Assembly: GCA_013399875.1 (NCBI GenBank)
Contig: VXAZ01002109.1
Span: 345,816-409,815, forward strand
From: Gymnorhina tibicen
Taxonomy: Eukaryota; Chordata; Aves; Passeriformes; Artamidae
Direction of reading: 5' to 3'
Length of the DNA: 64,000 nucleotides
Shown here in pieces: positions 12,556-26,313 of this stretch. The notes under the pieces are model-generated. The model did not search any database, was not told where the DNA came from, and saw nothing but the letters and a program-made list of their open reading frames with translations. Position numbers and translations under genes: made by a program. Positions within the stretch are counted from its first letter, which is position 1. Each line of letters starts with the position of its first letter.

Positions 12556-15500
12556 ATCTCCTGGCATCCCACAGCAGGTAATTTATGCCCCCAGTATTAC
12601 TCAACTAATTCAGCAAACCTGTGGGTTTGGACATGACAGACTGGTCCAAATACATTTCTGGAGTAGCACTGCTATAACCCACTGTCTCAGACTGTGATGG
12701 GCAGCCAGCCATCTGCTGGGGGTCTGTGAATAAAAAGAGAACTAAAACTCACATCAAAAAGTCTCTTTGTTTTACAGTAACATTGCATTTAGGGGAAATA
12801 GTCTTCAAAGGACCCAGACAAGGTGGATAGTGAGCACAGAAGTATTATATCCATGGTACACAGTGGAAGAAGTTATATTAGTGTGGTGGAGATTTCAAAA
12901 CACTGAGCCTTTAAGACCTGGCTACTTTTAATGCAGAAACAAGAATCTGAATTGGTTAATTAAACAGTGATTCATAAAAATTGATTTCTGGGATTTAAAT
13001 TGGATGAGGTATAGATGATACTGAATTGTTTATTGCTTGCTACTAGATGGTAAGCATTTTGAGGGCTGGAATAAAAGGCTTTCTGTCATTCTAGCACTCA
13101 CTAGCACTAACATTTGTTCTGCTCACTGTTACTACTCCAGATATTTTTGACTGATACTGATAACACAAGTTAAGAGCAAGAACTAATTCCCTAGTTTATC
13201 TCTGTCTGTTTTTACCCTGTGGGATATACATAAAAACAAAACACTTCTCCAGTGCGAATGAAGAGAATATGCCGTACAGCATGGTACTACTGTTATGAAA
13301 AAAAACCCTGAAATATTAAAATGGACTTCCACACGTGGTCTCACTTGTGGACAAGAAGCAGCCAGCTAATATGAATGTTTGCAGTTTACTCACAAAAGCA
13401 ATAGGAAGTTCCTTGAGGTACTCCTGCAGAGAAGTGACTAACAGGCACAACAGAGCCTCCTGAGATAAAAAGAAACCAACCCAAACTTTCATATGCAAAA
13501 GTAATCCAAAATAAACTGTTCTCTAAGGCTTATAAATATTTAACTTTTCCTCTTTAAAATATTGCCTAGACTTGGTGATGGCAGGGACCTGAGATTCCTT
13601 CCAGTTTTACATCTTACCTTTCTTAGATTCTCTTTCTCTCTGACTTTTTTACATGCAACATCCACCAGAGTTAGGAGAACTAAAATGCCCACAAGAAAGT
13701 GGCTAATGTTTTCAGGACTTGCAGCTTGATCAAAAGCACAAGGAAAATTACTTCCCAGCTACTTTATATGCTAAAAATCTGTAAGTATTTGAATCAATAC
13801 TCAAATGTTTGAATTACTGTATGATTACCTGAGATCACAGGGGCTGTTCTAGGTGAACTGTTGAGTTTGTTTAATACTATAGCTGTTTCTGTGAATGATA
13901 GTTTAAACAAACCAAATAGAACTTACAAGCAGATGAGATTTGCTCATCATGCACTCAAATGTCTTTCTTCATGGGACAATGCATGCTATTTTTCAACAGT
14001 CAATTCCATGAAAATAAATACATTTTATGATCCATGAGACCAATAAAAACTAACTCAGCTTGAAAGATGAATTTCAGTTTTCAAATAATCCCAGTGAAAT
14101 GTGTGTGAAAGACCTACAGATCAAGAATTATTCATAGAAATTATTCAGACAATGGTTTCAAATAACCAGCAAATGTGAGAAAACTGCAAGCTATTAACAC
14201 ACAATTCACACACCAGAAAAGAAGCAGTGTATGAAACAAATTACTCAAGACAAAGAGTTTTACTGCTGTTTTTTCCAAACGGTGCATTATTAGCAGCACC
14301 CTTTCACAGACCAGATCACTGATGAGATGGGTTTAGTAGCATACAACATATAGAGAACTTTACTCACACTGGACTGCAAACTTGAGGCACCAAAACAGAA
14401 GTTCTAGAACTTTTTCATAAACAGCAGACAAGGGGAGACATGCTGCTCCAGAGGAACATTCACAGCATCTAGTTGGGGCTCATATTTTGTTTGGCCATCT
14501 AGAGGAGGCCACAGAAGGAAACGTGAGTCTATGCTACTAATTTAAGACACATATTAGGGGCCTAGAGTGAGATGCTGTGAATATTCCTTATAGTTTCATG
14601 CAGCAGACAGTGGAGAAAAGCCAAGAGGAACAAATGTCTTAGAGATGTGGAAGTAGAGGAAACCAGTCTACAAGGATCAGCAGTATGTCACCTGATTTTC
14701 AGGCAAGCAATCGCAAAAGTTACACAGAAACAGTAACAAAATCCTTCATCTATTAATGGATAGAGGTGTAGTGACTAGTAACAGCAACATTCTCCAGATT
14801 GATGGATTTTTATGTGAGGTATTTCCTTCCTAGATTTTCTGGCCTTCCATTTTTCATCTGAAATTTTCTCTAGACTTTCTACACTGATATGTGCTCGGAA
14901 ATGATCTAGTGAACTACTCGCGTGCCATGCTGTGTTCCTCATCACTCAGACTTACTTTGCCACTCTGGTCACAACTGGAAACATGGTGTTGGTAACAATG
15001 CAAAGTTCATTGGTGACAGGCCTTCAGTTTATTCATCTATTTTTGGTGGCAAAACTGGTTTTTGCCTTTGACAACTTATGATCAATTAAAGATCATAAGA
15101 TTCTTTGCTCAAGAAGAGCTGCACTAGTGACAGCGTCTTGGCCGAATTTCATTAACGTTCTCTCACTAAGCTTCCACTATGAAATCATTGAAGTGGTTGT
15201 TCTTCCTCACTTCATCTCTTTAAATGGCTTTGGAGATTGCACTGATCTGCTAAATAAATCCCCACGTCCATCCATTCACTGTTAAGTAATGAGATACTTC
15301 CCCTTCTGTTTCAGTGTCAGAACAAATCCAGCATGACAAGACTCTGAGAACTCCAGCTCTCTTTCCTCTACAACCCAAGATGATAGAAATCCCTTAAGGC
15401 TATCTGGCTTCTAGAATTTAGGTCTGCTAGTGAAGAAATCTCATGGAACAGAATTTCAGCACAGTTTCAGCACTACCATGCTTGATTCTGCATCTCAGTT

Positions 15501-16268
15501 TCAAACCTCAACCTTCAAACAGACCTTAAACCTGACATGGAAATTGATTCCAATTTCTCCTCCATGTGCAGGCTGTTTTTTATTTTCCCAAAACCAGTTT
15601 CCTCCTCTTTGCTAGTGAGATCTGCAAACGCTTAAAGAGGCACCTAAAATTTGCTTGCCAGGCTCAGCTTAGCTAGAAACAGATTAGGCACGAAGAAGAA
15701 AAATCAACCCTTTATTTTCCAGAAAGATTTTCTTGCTAAAGATGTCCAGAAAAGTTGGGAGACAAACTCCCCACCCCTGCCACACACAGATGGGATTATG
15801 GCAAACGAGATGTTCACAGTCTCCAGCAGAGAAACACTTTAAGGCGTTTAAGGCACCCCATGAGCACCAGCTGGAGTTTGCAGCAGAGCAGCTGTTCCAG
15901 TATGTGGGAAAGGGGATTGCAGATTAAAACAGACAAGGGAGCTTAAGGGAGCATTTGGAGTGAGTTCCCAGTGTAGACACCCCTTTTCCAGTTACAGCTG
16001 CTCCTAGGGAGGGAGACTGGAGCACGCACTTGCTCCAAAGCCCACGATGCACTAAAAGAAAGCAGATCAGTGTCTAAAAATTGCCAGCAAGTGCTGCTGC
16101 TGTCTTCAGACCCTCACCAGACAGTCATGAGGGAGTGCCACATGTGTGTGGCAGACACTGCACCAGACACAGCTGTTGCCAGCTCCTTGCAAGTGGAAGG
16201 CCAGTGTCACTCCTCCAGTGCTTAGTAGGGAAGGGATAAAAAAGGAAGAAACTCAATTTAAATACTAA

Positions 16269-16284
16269 ATACACACACACACAT
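16269..16284. repeat. Short (CA)n microsatellite
   Basis: About seven CA units. Confidence 0.9.
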
Positions 16285-17739
16285 GTACACATCTTTGAGA
16301 GGGCAGGAAGAGTAGGAGCTTACAAGAAGCCTCATTTTTTCCTCTCCCTCTATTCCTGGAGCAACTCCTTACTATTGTGGGTTTATGTGCTTCTTAGAGA
16401 CCAGAAAATATACACAGCTTGAAAACTCTCTGTGAACAACTGTCCTTCATATATTCACAAGAATGAACAGTTGCTGACACTGGTTTGTATTCCCACACCT
16501 TGTTTTTGCACCTACACAGAGACAAAGTTTGGGACTAGGAATGGTGGCTTCCTAGAGAGGTGGACAGCTGAGCTGGAGCACAAAGAAACCTGAGGCTGAA
16601 TTCCCATGCCCCAAAGGGCTTATCAATTCATTATCTGGGCTGGACCCCAGATTTATAGTTCAGGTTCAAACTCAAAGCCTGGACTTGAGTAAACGGCTGA
16701 GCTCAGCCTGGGTGGGCATGCACTCCGTGCGGTTGTGCCCATCCTTTGGGAGCTTTCAGCAGGAACATGGGCCACTTGGACAGGTCAACCATGAGATGGA
16801 TCTCCTCTCAGCATGCTGGCACCGGCATGCTTAGCATTCTGGCTGGCACCAGAATACATTTTAGCACACTTTTAGGGGTATAAAGAAAAACTCCGCTCAT
16901 TGTGAACCTCAGCTGTGCAGACATACACAGCATGTCTGACCCCACATGAGCATCCTTCATTTGTGTGAATTTTCCATGGACCAGAGAAAGAAACTTGGCC
17001 CCTTCACACCTTTTCCCCTGGTGGTAACACCTCAGACTCACAGAGCTTTTTATTTCCCTTCTCTCTGCTGCCATTTTCTGTCACAGAAAAGCAGGATGTG
17101 GCCCTGCTTTGTGAGAACTCATTTGTGAGTGTGCAATGCCAAGATCAGCTCTGTGTCTCTCAAGGAGGTGGAGACTGTCATGTTTGCTGCAATGTATGAG
17201 AGACAACCTCCCACAGTTAAAGCACTTTGACAGAACTTGGCTTAGGAAAACTGTCATCAGCAGAAAGAAATCTTTTTGATTTGATACCAAACTTTTCATC
17301 TACTACGTTAACATCACTTTCATACTCCTTTGGCACATAATGGCATGCCAGTAGCACTGAGAAGTTCCCGTTGTGATAGATGCTATGCAGACACATGACA
17401 AACTTGCATTGCCTGCATTCAGGCCTGAAGTCAGCAATCAAAAACACAGCATTAACTTCATAGTCCCAAAATTCTTCTGAAAATACCACAGTGGTTTATC
17501 ACACTGCCCTAAAACACCCCAAAAGCACTCAAGAAATTTCTAGGTATTACGGTCCACCACCTTTCCTATAAAAAGCCGGTGGTTATTTACGGGGAGGGAA
17601 TCACATTTGGACATATTGCATGGCAGTAGTGCTCAGTCCCCCTGCTCCAAAGGCATCCAGTGTTGGTGATGGTACTCTCTCCATCGCTGCATGAGTTATT
17701 GCTCCATTACCAGCCTGAACTTGGAACACCACTCAGACT

Positions 17740-18460
17740 GCAGCAATAACAAGACAGATAGGTCTTTATGAAATCTATACTATTAACACTATTTGTTTTG
17801 CCACGAGTTGACAACTTTAGTAAATTGCTCATAATTGGCTATCAAGGAAAAAACACAGCACTGCTCGCCATTATTATGGTATTGATTTTCAATAATTGCT
17901 TTTTTGGGTGTGGGGGGAGTGCACATGTCGCTTTTGTGCTGTAAGAGAGCCTAGAAAGAAACTGGCTGTGTGCATCTGCTCTGTGTCTGGAACTTCACTG
18001 TGGCACAAAAAAAAAATCAAACAAAAACATAAAATGTGCACCAGGAGAAGATGAAACAAAGATTTATTATATTTTTTCTCTGGCACTATATTTTAGCATT
18101 AAAATAAAAGAATGGAATTAACCATGTAGCTAAACACGATGGTAGCCCTGTAGGATATTCGTGTTAGTCAAAGGCTGAAATACATTAACATTAAAAAACT
18201 CCATAGGGTTATTTTAAATATTCATTAGGAAATTTACAAGCTTTGGTGTAATGGCTGAGGACTCCAGTGTTTTTATAATTGGAAGCTGGGCCAGTGGAAA
18301 GTTTTTCAGCCATGGGAAAATAATGTGGCCCAGTTTCTGTGCCTATGTTAGAGATTCTTGATTATGCTCTCTAAATATCAATCGCCTGAACACATCCACA
18401 GACACACACACCTGATATTACAGTATTGTTATGTGGCATCATTCGCTATCAGCTCTTCTG
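17740..18460. promoter_or_regulatory. Candidate conserved non-coding element (SHOX enhancer?)
   Basis: Repeat-free AT-rich stretch dense in TAAT/ATTA cores and TALE-like motifs, with balanced, complex sequence and no open frame of note. SHOX is known to be controlled by many distal enhancers downstream of the gene, some tested in chick limb bud. Assigning this stretch is inference from texture and context; I could not align it. Confidence 0.22.
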
Positions 18461-19760
18461 CTTGGTGTTCCTTCTTTCCCTTCCCTTTTTTTTTTAATGT
18501 GCAGTCATGAACATGGCCCAAAATGGAGCACTCTACTCTTTTCACTTCAGATGAAAGAGACAGCATTGCTGGGAAGAGTGTAAAGAGTGTCTAGTGTCTC
18601 TCAACAGGTGATTCTGAAAATTATTCTAAATATTTGCTGACAAGCACAAGCACTTAACATAAACCCAGGAAAATTGCCAGAAATCTCATTTAGAGATGAC
18701 TCACTCAAAATTCAATTAACATAAGATTACAAACTGACCCAGGAAAAGAAAGGGTATTTCTGACACATTTATTTTTCTTTCACTTTTTCTCTTTTTTTTT
18801 TTTAATTTATAATTTTTAAGACATAAACTAGCCAAAAAGTCAGCATTCCATCAGTTTTGTAGCCTCCTGTTTCTCTGGACATAGGAGAACTGCCTGAATT
18901 TTCTCTTCCTCACTTTCTTGTTCCATAGATGTCAAACGATCACCATGAAAGACTGGGAAAGGAGAGTTCTGAAGATTTACCCCTCCCAGGAGATCTTTGC
19001 CCAGATTTGCTATAAAACTCAGCATAATCTTTGATCTTCCAGTGACTTGTACTCTTCTCTGTTACTTGAAACCCAGCATTATTATTAAGCTTAAGTAGAT
19101 TGCTTTAAACTTCTAAAATATTTACTCTCCTGCCTCCCAATGGGATGTTAACAATAAAAAATAGCGAGGGCTTCTACATTTGTTTTTACTTTACATAAAC
19201 GAATTAAGCAGTCTCTACTAGGCTCGTTTAGACCCACAATAATGTAAACTGAAGCAACACAAAAGAGCCTCAGCATCCATGTTTACAGAATAGAAATCCT
19301 ACAGTTTTTGGAGGGAGAGGTTTAGATAAGGTGCCTAACTCATCTTTATTCCCTGGACTGTGAGCAAACCTGGATAGGCCCCTCTGTTCATAAGGGAAAC
19401 GTGTGACACTAACAGCTTGGTTGTTTGCTTTTGTATTTTTTCAAGTGAGTTCAAAGGGACTCACTTGATTATATCCCTTCCCCCTCCCCCACCCTTCATC
19501 TTTCATAACCATTGTTTAATGAATTTTTATTAGAAAAGCATGGCTGCACTTATGAAAAAAGAAAATCTGTCTTTGAAACCAGGAGCAGAGTGTGTTTTCC
19601 CTGGCATTAGCCTGTTAGTTTTTAATATCAGGTTTGCACTGGAGTTGACTCCTGGTGCATTTTGGAACCATAAGCCAACAAAGTGAAGCTAATGGGAAAG
19701 GAAATAATACAGGAGAAGAGAGCCCCTTTTGAAGTGTGGGCAGGAAATCTGCACAACCCT

Positions 19761-19795
19761 CTCTCCTCCTCCTCCTCCTCCTCCTTCTCCCTCCT
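19761..19795. repeat. (CTC)n trinucleotide tract
   Basis: Pyrimidine-only repeat, about 10 units. It gives false serine- and leucine-rich peptides in two frames. Confidence 0.95.
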
Positions 19796-22700
19796 TATTC
19801 CCTACCCCCATCCCATGCAGTGTCCTCCCCTTCTTATAAAGAGTGTCTTTTGCTCATTTTTTTTGTTCAAAGGGTGGGATCAAGCAAAAACACCAGCTTA
19901 ATATCAGCTTCTCAATTAGCAAAACTTATAGGAAAAACATTCCTTGGGATAAAAAAAAGACAAACAAATCAGTAAACATAAGGAATGAATAAACTAAGGA
20001 TTCAACTCTGTAGTTTCAGACAAGGTGAAAGATGGTGCCTTCAACCAAGCTAACCACTGCAATATACCTCCCCTGAAGCCTCTGAGAACCAAAAGCATGC
20101 ATAGTACTTCTCAGCTTAGTGAAGACACTGGAGCATGTCATGAGTGCCTCAGAGACCTACTAGCACTAACATCATGTAAAAAACACCAAGAAGAAATTGC
20201 CAGGCAGAAAGACTTTCAGCTCCTAAATGGCATGCTGGTGATGCAAAACATTGCCAGATTGCAGTCACAGATTTGGTCTCAGCTATTTACTGTAGCTCAT
20301 TCTTTGCTGGCATCTCTCGTGAAGCTCAGTTGGGTTTGTGTAACTATGAGAAGTCTGGGGTAACGCTGGTTGTCCCTTTCCTATTTCTCTTAGTTATAGC
20401 TTCAGTGTTTCCCAGAGAGACAAGCAGTCAGTAGGAAGTTTAGGATCTGGAGATTTGCCCACTTCACCTATTTGAAGTTGCATACTTTGCCACAGAGCTT
20501 TTTGTGACACTTGAGTAAATTCAACTGTTTAACAGAATTTGAGCTCTAAAATATCTTTATGATTTTGTTTGTAACACTGCAGCTTAGAAAGGCATATTCA
20601 CACTTTCCTATCATATAGCACTGCCTAGGGAGAAAACATGGATGAATAAAGCAGGCCTTGCAGTACTGGGAATCTCAAAGTATCAAGAGACTTGAAAAAG
20701 AGATGAAATGGAAAGTGAAAAATATTGCAGATTTTAAAAACAGAATACAGGAATAACTGAATTATTTCTGTCCACTGTCCTTCAACTGATATGCTCTGAC
20801 AATGTAAAATTATATTACAAGAACAATGGATATGTCTAAGAAGGGAATACAACATGTTTTAAATGTGACTTATGCCAACAATCAGGGTTAATACTCTGGT
20901 ACAGTTGTCCAAAATGGCATAGTAGAACCTGTTTTTATCAATGTCAGAAATCCGTCACATTTTTCTAACACAGACTACCAATACATAATTTCCTTGAGCA
21001 TATTATCTAAGACTGAGTCACTTGTAAGTTTTAATGGATGTCACAGCAAAAGCAGGGCTGGGACATCACCTGGTCAGTTACTGCACATGCACTTAGCACA
21101 GGCAGGAAACACACTATGAGCACAATATGTTTGTGGGTCACAGGATTCTGGCAGCAACTCTTTGCTGCAGTTCCCAGAGGCACCTGGACATTAACTGTAA
21201 TAAGCACAAAAAACTGTCTTGATCAGAAGGCAGAGGCTAACTTCCTCCAAATGCCATGGTCTTTCTCAAAACTTGTTTCTTCATGGAACTCACACTACAT
21301 GCTTGCTTATTAGGCTGGCAAATATCTTCCTCTCCAGCAAGAGAGTTAGCATAAGCTGAGAAGATAACCTCCTGCTAATTCTTATTTGCTGCTTTTACTG
21401 ATGAAAAGAAAAGGTCAATAGAATAGGGCATGGCAGACTTGCTGAAATTTTCCTCTACCCCTTTTAAGCAGCTTGACAAATTATTAATACCCTGATCCAG
21501 CTGCACATTTTTCATTAAGGACTGAACATGCCTGTACAGTACAGGGATAACAGAAAAGTAGATAACAGCCCATCCAGAAAGTTTTCTAGGTCTACCAAAC
21601 ACTGCACACTTTAACTTGCCATGTGCTTTTACAATGATTCACAAAAAAAACGTCATTATACTGGTGCTGTGTGGTGTTTTTCACATTCAGGGTGTTGAAA
21701 TAGCATTAACTGTCTTCCGAAGATATCCGTGTCAGAGCAAGGTACCCTAAATTCCTGTTAAAGCTGATGAAAAGAAAATGGGCACTTATAAGACCAAATT
21801 CATTTCCTCCAAAAACAGAAGTCGTATGAACCACATGCTATAAGTGCTTATTTGTTTCCATCACCTACAGAGAGATCATTGAGTGGCTCAGATGTAGCTG
21901 TCAGGAGAGACAGCTGAGGCAGTGATTCCCATTCCTGGGGAACAGATCTAAGGAGGTTTTAGAGGATCAGTGCAGGAAAGACACAAGGTAGTGGGAGACA
22001 CATGGCCTGAAAGAGTTTGGAGTGTCATTGGAGCTGTGACAGCAGAGTTTGATCCAAGCTATACAGGCTCCATGTGCTCTAGCAAATTTATAAAAATTAC
22101 ACAGGCAAACTCCTGCTGATTTCCACATGTGTCCTCAGTGTCAAACTCAGCTTTAACACACTAAGAGGGTGATCCCATCTGTCTCTACTGTGGCACTGGC
22201 TCAGTTCATGACCTTGGTGGCAGTCCTGTGTGGCACTAATTTGCCCTTCTGCCTGCAGGAACTGCAACCCAGGGTGTGTGCAGGTCTGAAGGGAAGGTGT
22301 ATCATTTGGAGGTCACAGTACCACCTCTGACTTGCTGAAGTCACTCCTCTAGCCCAGAACATCTGAAATACAGGAGGCAGAAAAATCTAACCATATGTCT
22401 GGCAGTTTCGTCTGCCATGGTGGGCAGCCACTCCAGCCAGACCCTGAGACACAGCAGCCAGAAGGGATTAATGGCTTCTTGCACAAGGCATGAAGACATC
22501 GAACTTATCATTAGGGATAGATGAGCTTCATTGTGGAGTTGTTTGTCCTCTCACTGACTTTACTCAGAGCCTCCTACTATCACAAAATGATGGAAGATAT
22601 GAAGATGTCTTGACGTCCTGGTTTAAAGACCACTGACTTGACAAAGTCACTCTCTAACAATTTCAGTAGAGCTTAGACTTCATTAAAGAGAAGAATAATG

Positions 22701-23289
22701 AGATCGATGCAATCTTCTGTCTTATCCACCCCCAGTGTATTGCCAGATTGGAGCCAACAACTCTGACTTCATATTAGAGGCAATTTCGGGGTAGCAGCTA
22801 AGGATCTACCACAGGAGATGGAGACCTTTGACAGGGAGGACATGCAGTCCCTGCCTGTGCTGGACCTGCTTTCCTGGCCCAACTTTGAGAAGGTAAATGT
22901 TTTCACACCTCATTTAGGAGTTATTTTTGGGTCCAAGGTTGCAACCGCGTGTTCTTGTTAAAATCCTGCAGCATTTAAAGCCCGTATGCATGTGTTATTA
23001 ATAACATGGAAGACCATATGCCACTATTCAAGGCAGCATGGGGGTTCAGGCATGGGGGCTAAAAGACGTATGAGGAAAGTGAAGGGAATTGTGTACCCAT
23101 AGCACCCACAAGGGAACAGTGCTCAGTGGCATGAGACATTTACCCTCAGGAGGGATGCTGAGAGGAAAGTTGTGCTCAGAACATAGATGTGGCTCCCACA
23201 AGCTCAGGGAGACAAGCTGGACCAGCTTCCTGACCACATCACAGAGTGATACAGAGTGTTACATCCCCGTGTTAAAGAGCAACCTGAAA

Positions 23290-23365
23290 TCACCTATTAC
23301 AATTTCTCCATGCTTTAGTTTCTCTGTGGTATAAGGGAAGTAATAACTGTTCCCACTTCTCTGTG
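23290..23365 (+). repeat. MIR-like fragment
   Basis: CTTTAGTTTCTCTGTGGTAT, AAGGGAAGTAATAACTGTTC and CCACTTCTCTGTGG parallel the MIR segment 'CTCAGTTTCCTCATCTGTAAAATGGGGATAATAAT---CCTACCTC'. Confidence 0.3.
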
Positions 23366-25397
23366 GTGCACAGTCACTTGCATTTCTGGGGGAGGTGAGT
23401 CCTGAAAGTTTCTCAGCTGACAATCTCCAAGTAGTTGATGTAAAGTTAAATATAGGACTGAGATGGGTTCAGCCTGCATCTTCTTCTCCACCTTTCAAAG
23501 AGGGATAATGAAACAAGTAGATAAATAAAATTATATCAAATCATACTGGGCCTGAAGGTTACCTTGGCTGAAGCAGTGACAACCTCTCAGAATACTAGTC
23601 CAAAAAACAGTTAATTAAAAAGTGGTGAGGTAGACCCCATTGTTCCACGTTTTTGGCTCCAGGAGGCTGGAGCAACCCTCACCTGCGGTAATTTTAAAGT
23701 GCTTGGCAAATGCACTAAGAGGGGGGTTTCTGCACAAAATGAAAACTTATACAATCCCTTAAGAAAAGCCAAACCTTAAACATGTGAAAGCTTATGAAAA
23801 ATTAGATGATGTGAAAAACACTTTAAATCAAAGCAGCAGGTAAAGCTGGAAATGAAGTTATCTTCAGTTAAAATCTCTATGTACCACATTGACGGTAATG
23901 CTTCATTTCCTGCAGACTGTAAGTAAATCAAAGCCTACTTTGGGTTTCCATATCTGTCTAAGATCTCATCTCCAAGAATGTATTATTTTGGCATTTCCCA
24001 CATTGGAATTACCTCTGGTCCGAATTTGGGTAATAGAGTATGATAACATATTAACAAGTAATAAGCATGAAATTTTTATCCATTTTTAAATGTATTACTG
24101 AGAAAGAAAACAAACATGTAAAAAAGCCAACATTTCAAAAGTAATCAGCAAAAGAACTGAGAAAACAAGACTTAGGTCACAAGAGAAAAATGAAAGAAAA
24201 CTATAGCTAATTGGTGGCACTTTTGTTGAGAAAGAATGTTAGAAAAGCTGCATACCTATTCAGGAGAAGTAAAACAGATGTGTGAAGTGTCTGGCTGAGC
24301 TATTGTTTTAACTTTGTAATCTAAAATAGCTGACTTGATTTCATTTTAACAAGGGATTAGTTTAGCAGACAGTTTGGATTAGCAGCAACATATATAAATA
24401 AACATGCTACTCTTAAATACTCGGCTTTTAAGATGCAGGACAACAAGAATCAGGAAAATGCTAGTCTTGAACTTTTAGATTACAGAGCCAAAACACATGC
24501 CCATTCCACAGAGACAAGGAATTAGCAAGAGCCTTTGCACTGCATAATGTAATACAAGAAATATTTGTGATTATGATTTCACTGAGAAGCAACTCAAGCC
24601 CTGCTCTATACCCTAATTGCAGAGGATTAACAAATATTTTACACCTATGATATTTTAAGAAAAAGAAGGATAAGCTCATACTTCACTATTCATATGAGAA
24701 GGAACCTGACACAAGTCAGAAATTATGGGTCGGGTATTCTGTAAAAAAAGATGCATGTTGCTTCAGCCATAGAAGAGGGGGGAAAAAGCTGTCTGCCATC
24801 TGAAAAAACCCTTTCCTAACATGTTTTGCACACAGCAGCAGAGATCTGGAATAACTGATCTAAGGAGGGAAGGTGTCTGAGCTGGTAACCAGAAAGAGGA
24901 TGAGACTGGCAGAGAACCACTTCTCCTCCAGTGTATTCAGACAGCTCTCCATCAGTCTGAGCAGTCTCAGAGCCTGCACTAACTTTTAAGTTATAAACAT
25001 TCACACACATTAGGGGTTTTATATGGAATTTTGTATAGTATCTTCCAGCACCACCAAGCCGGATGTGATTCTAATGTCACAGTGTTTTCTGTAGCAGTCA
25101 TTTTGCTACCATCTGTTAGAGGTCAACACTAGTATCTGTTCTTTATTTTTTTTAGGCCCCTTAAGTCAGTAAAGGCTTAAGCCTGCTACTGATTCCAGTG
25201 TGCTTTGACTCTTGCCATCAGGCTGAAGGCTTGGATATACAGAACCACAGAGACCATTCACCTATAGGAGATGGGCAGCATGCTCCCATGAGTAGCAACT
25301 ACCTAAGTTGTTACAGGAGTTTCAGTCCGCTCCCTAAATTCCTGCATGCTGTCTATAAAGATAGCCATGATGGAACAGTCTTCCTTGGGAAAGAGTA

Positions 25398-25433
25398 CAT
25401 CGAGGTAGAAGAGTGCATCGAGGTAGAAGAGTG
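25398..25433. repeat. 18-bp perfect tandem duplication
   Basis: Two identical copies of CATCGAGGTAGAAGAGTG back to back. Confidence 0.98.
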
Positions 25434-25985
25434 TTCTGTTCTCCACATCCATGGTGAATAAGCTGAATGCAGCAGGAATTCATTACAGCAAGAGATTTAA
25501 TCTAGATATTAAAATCTGCTCTTTTGTTAAAAATGCAAAAGTATTGTGAAAACTTCATAAATGAAAGTCTGTAAAATGAGTTACATGACATACATCTGTG
25601 GGGAATGGCTTAGGAAGGCAGAGCCTGGGCTGTATTTGAGGTTCCTTTTGTTTTTCATGGAGTAACATTCATTTGAATTAATTCATGTTCATCAAGAACT
25701 GATAAATACCTTGACTACTCACCATCAGATGTATGGCAGACAAAGCCAAATATGTATTAAATCCAGAGAATTTATAAGATTTCCAATTTAATCCAAGAAT
25801 CTTTAGCAAGCAAATGTTTCTGTCTGGAAACCTGTCTACAAAAGAGAATTTGTGAGAGAAAGATCTGCAGGTGCAGGAAAACAGACTACTGAAGACATCA
25901 GAGAATGTCAGACACGGAAAATGCATATCTTAGTGAGATAAGCTGCGGGTAAATGCACAAGGTAGCAAAGAAAAAAGGCGTGATG

Positions 25986-26155
25986 ATCATAGAATCATAG
26001 AGACAATTAGGTTGGAAAAGAACTTCAAGATCATTGAGTCTAACCTTTGACCTGGCACTCCTTGTCAACTAAGTCATAGCACTAAGTGCCACGTCCAGTC
26101 ATTTCTTAAAGACCTCCAGGGATGGTGACTCCATGACTTCTCTGGGCAACCCTGA
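25986..26155 (-). mobile_element. CR1 LINE 3' fragment, minus strand
   Basis: The plus strand starts with ATCATAGAATCATAGAG, the reverse complement of the CR1 terminal repeat, then AATTAGGTTGGAAAAGAACTT and CAAGATCATTGAGTCTAACC, and CACCTCCAGGGATGG-like text (here GACCTCCAGGGATGGTGACT) near 26110-26130. These are the 3' UTR landmarks of chicken-repeat 1 elements. Heavily 5'-truncated, as most copies are. Confidence 0.9.
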
Positions 26156-26313
26156 CATCATCTGAATTTGTCTTCACCTGCCTGAACCTTTGTTTTAGCT
26201 TGTTAGTTGGATAGGCAATTATCTGATGACCAGGTGGCTATTGCCCATTTTGTCCTTTTGTTTGCTAAACCTCTGTTTAATCTCTGTTAGATTTTCATAA
26301 TTATTTGAGGTAA

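Larger units (their letters stand above)
10396..25985. other. Intergenic, gene-free
   Basis: Long non-coding stretch. Apart from the simple repeats, a weak CR1 tail, a MIR-like piece and a candidate conserved block listed separately, I see nothing specific. The longest open frame (112 codons, plus strand, 20025-20363) has no recognisable motif. Confidence 0.7.

Noticed and set aside
17217..17489. 90-codon minus-strand open frame with protein-like composition
   Set aside because: Looked briefly like a coding exon, but I find no family and no flanking splice pattern that I can defend.
20025..20363. 112-codon plus-strand open frame
   Set aside because: No motif or conserved domain is visible, and length is within chance for this much DNA.
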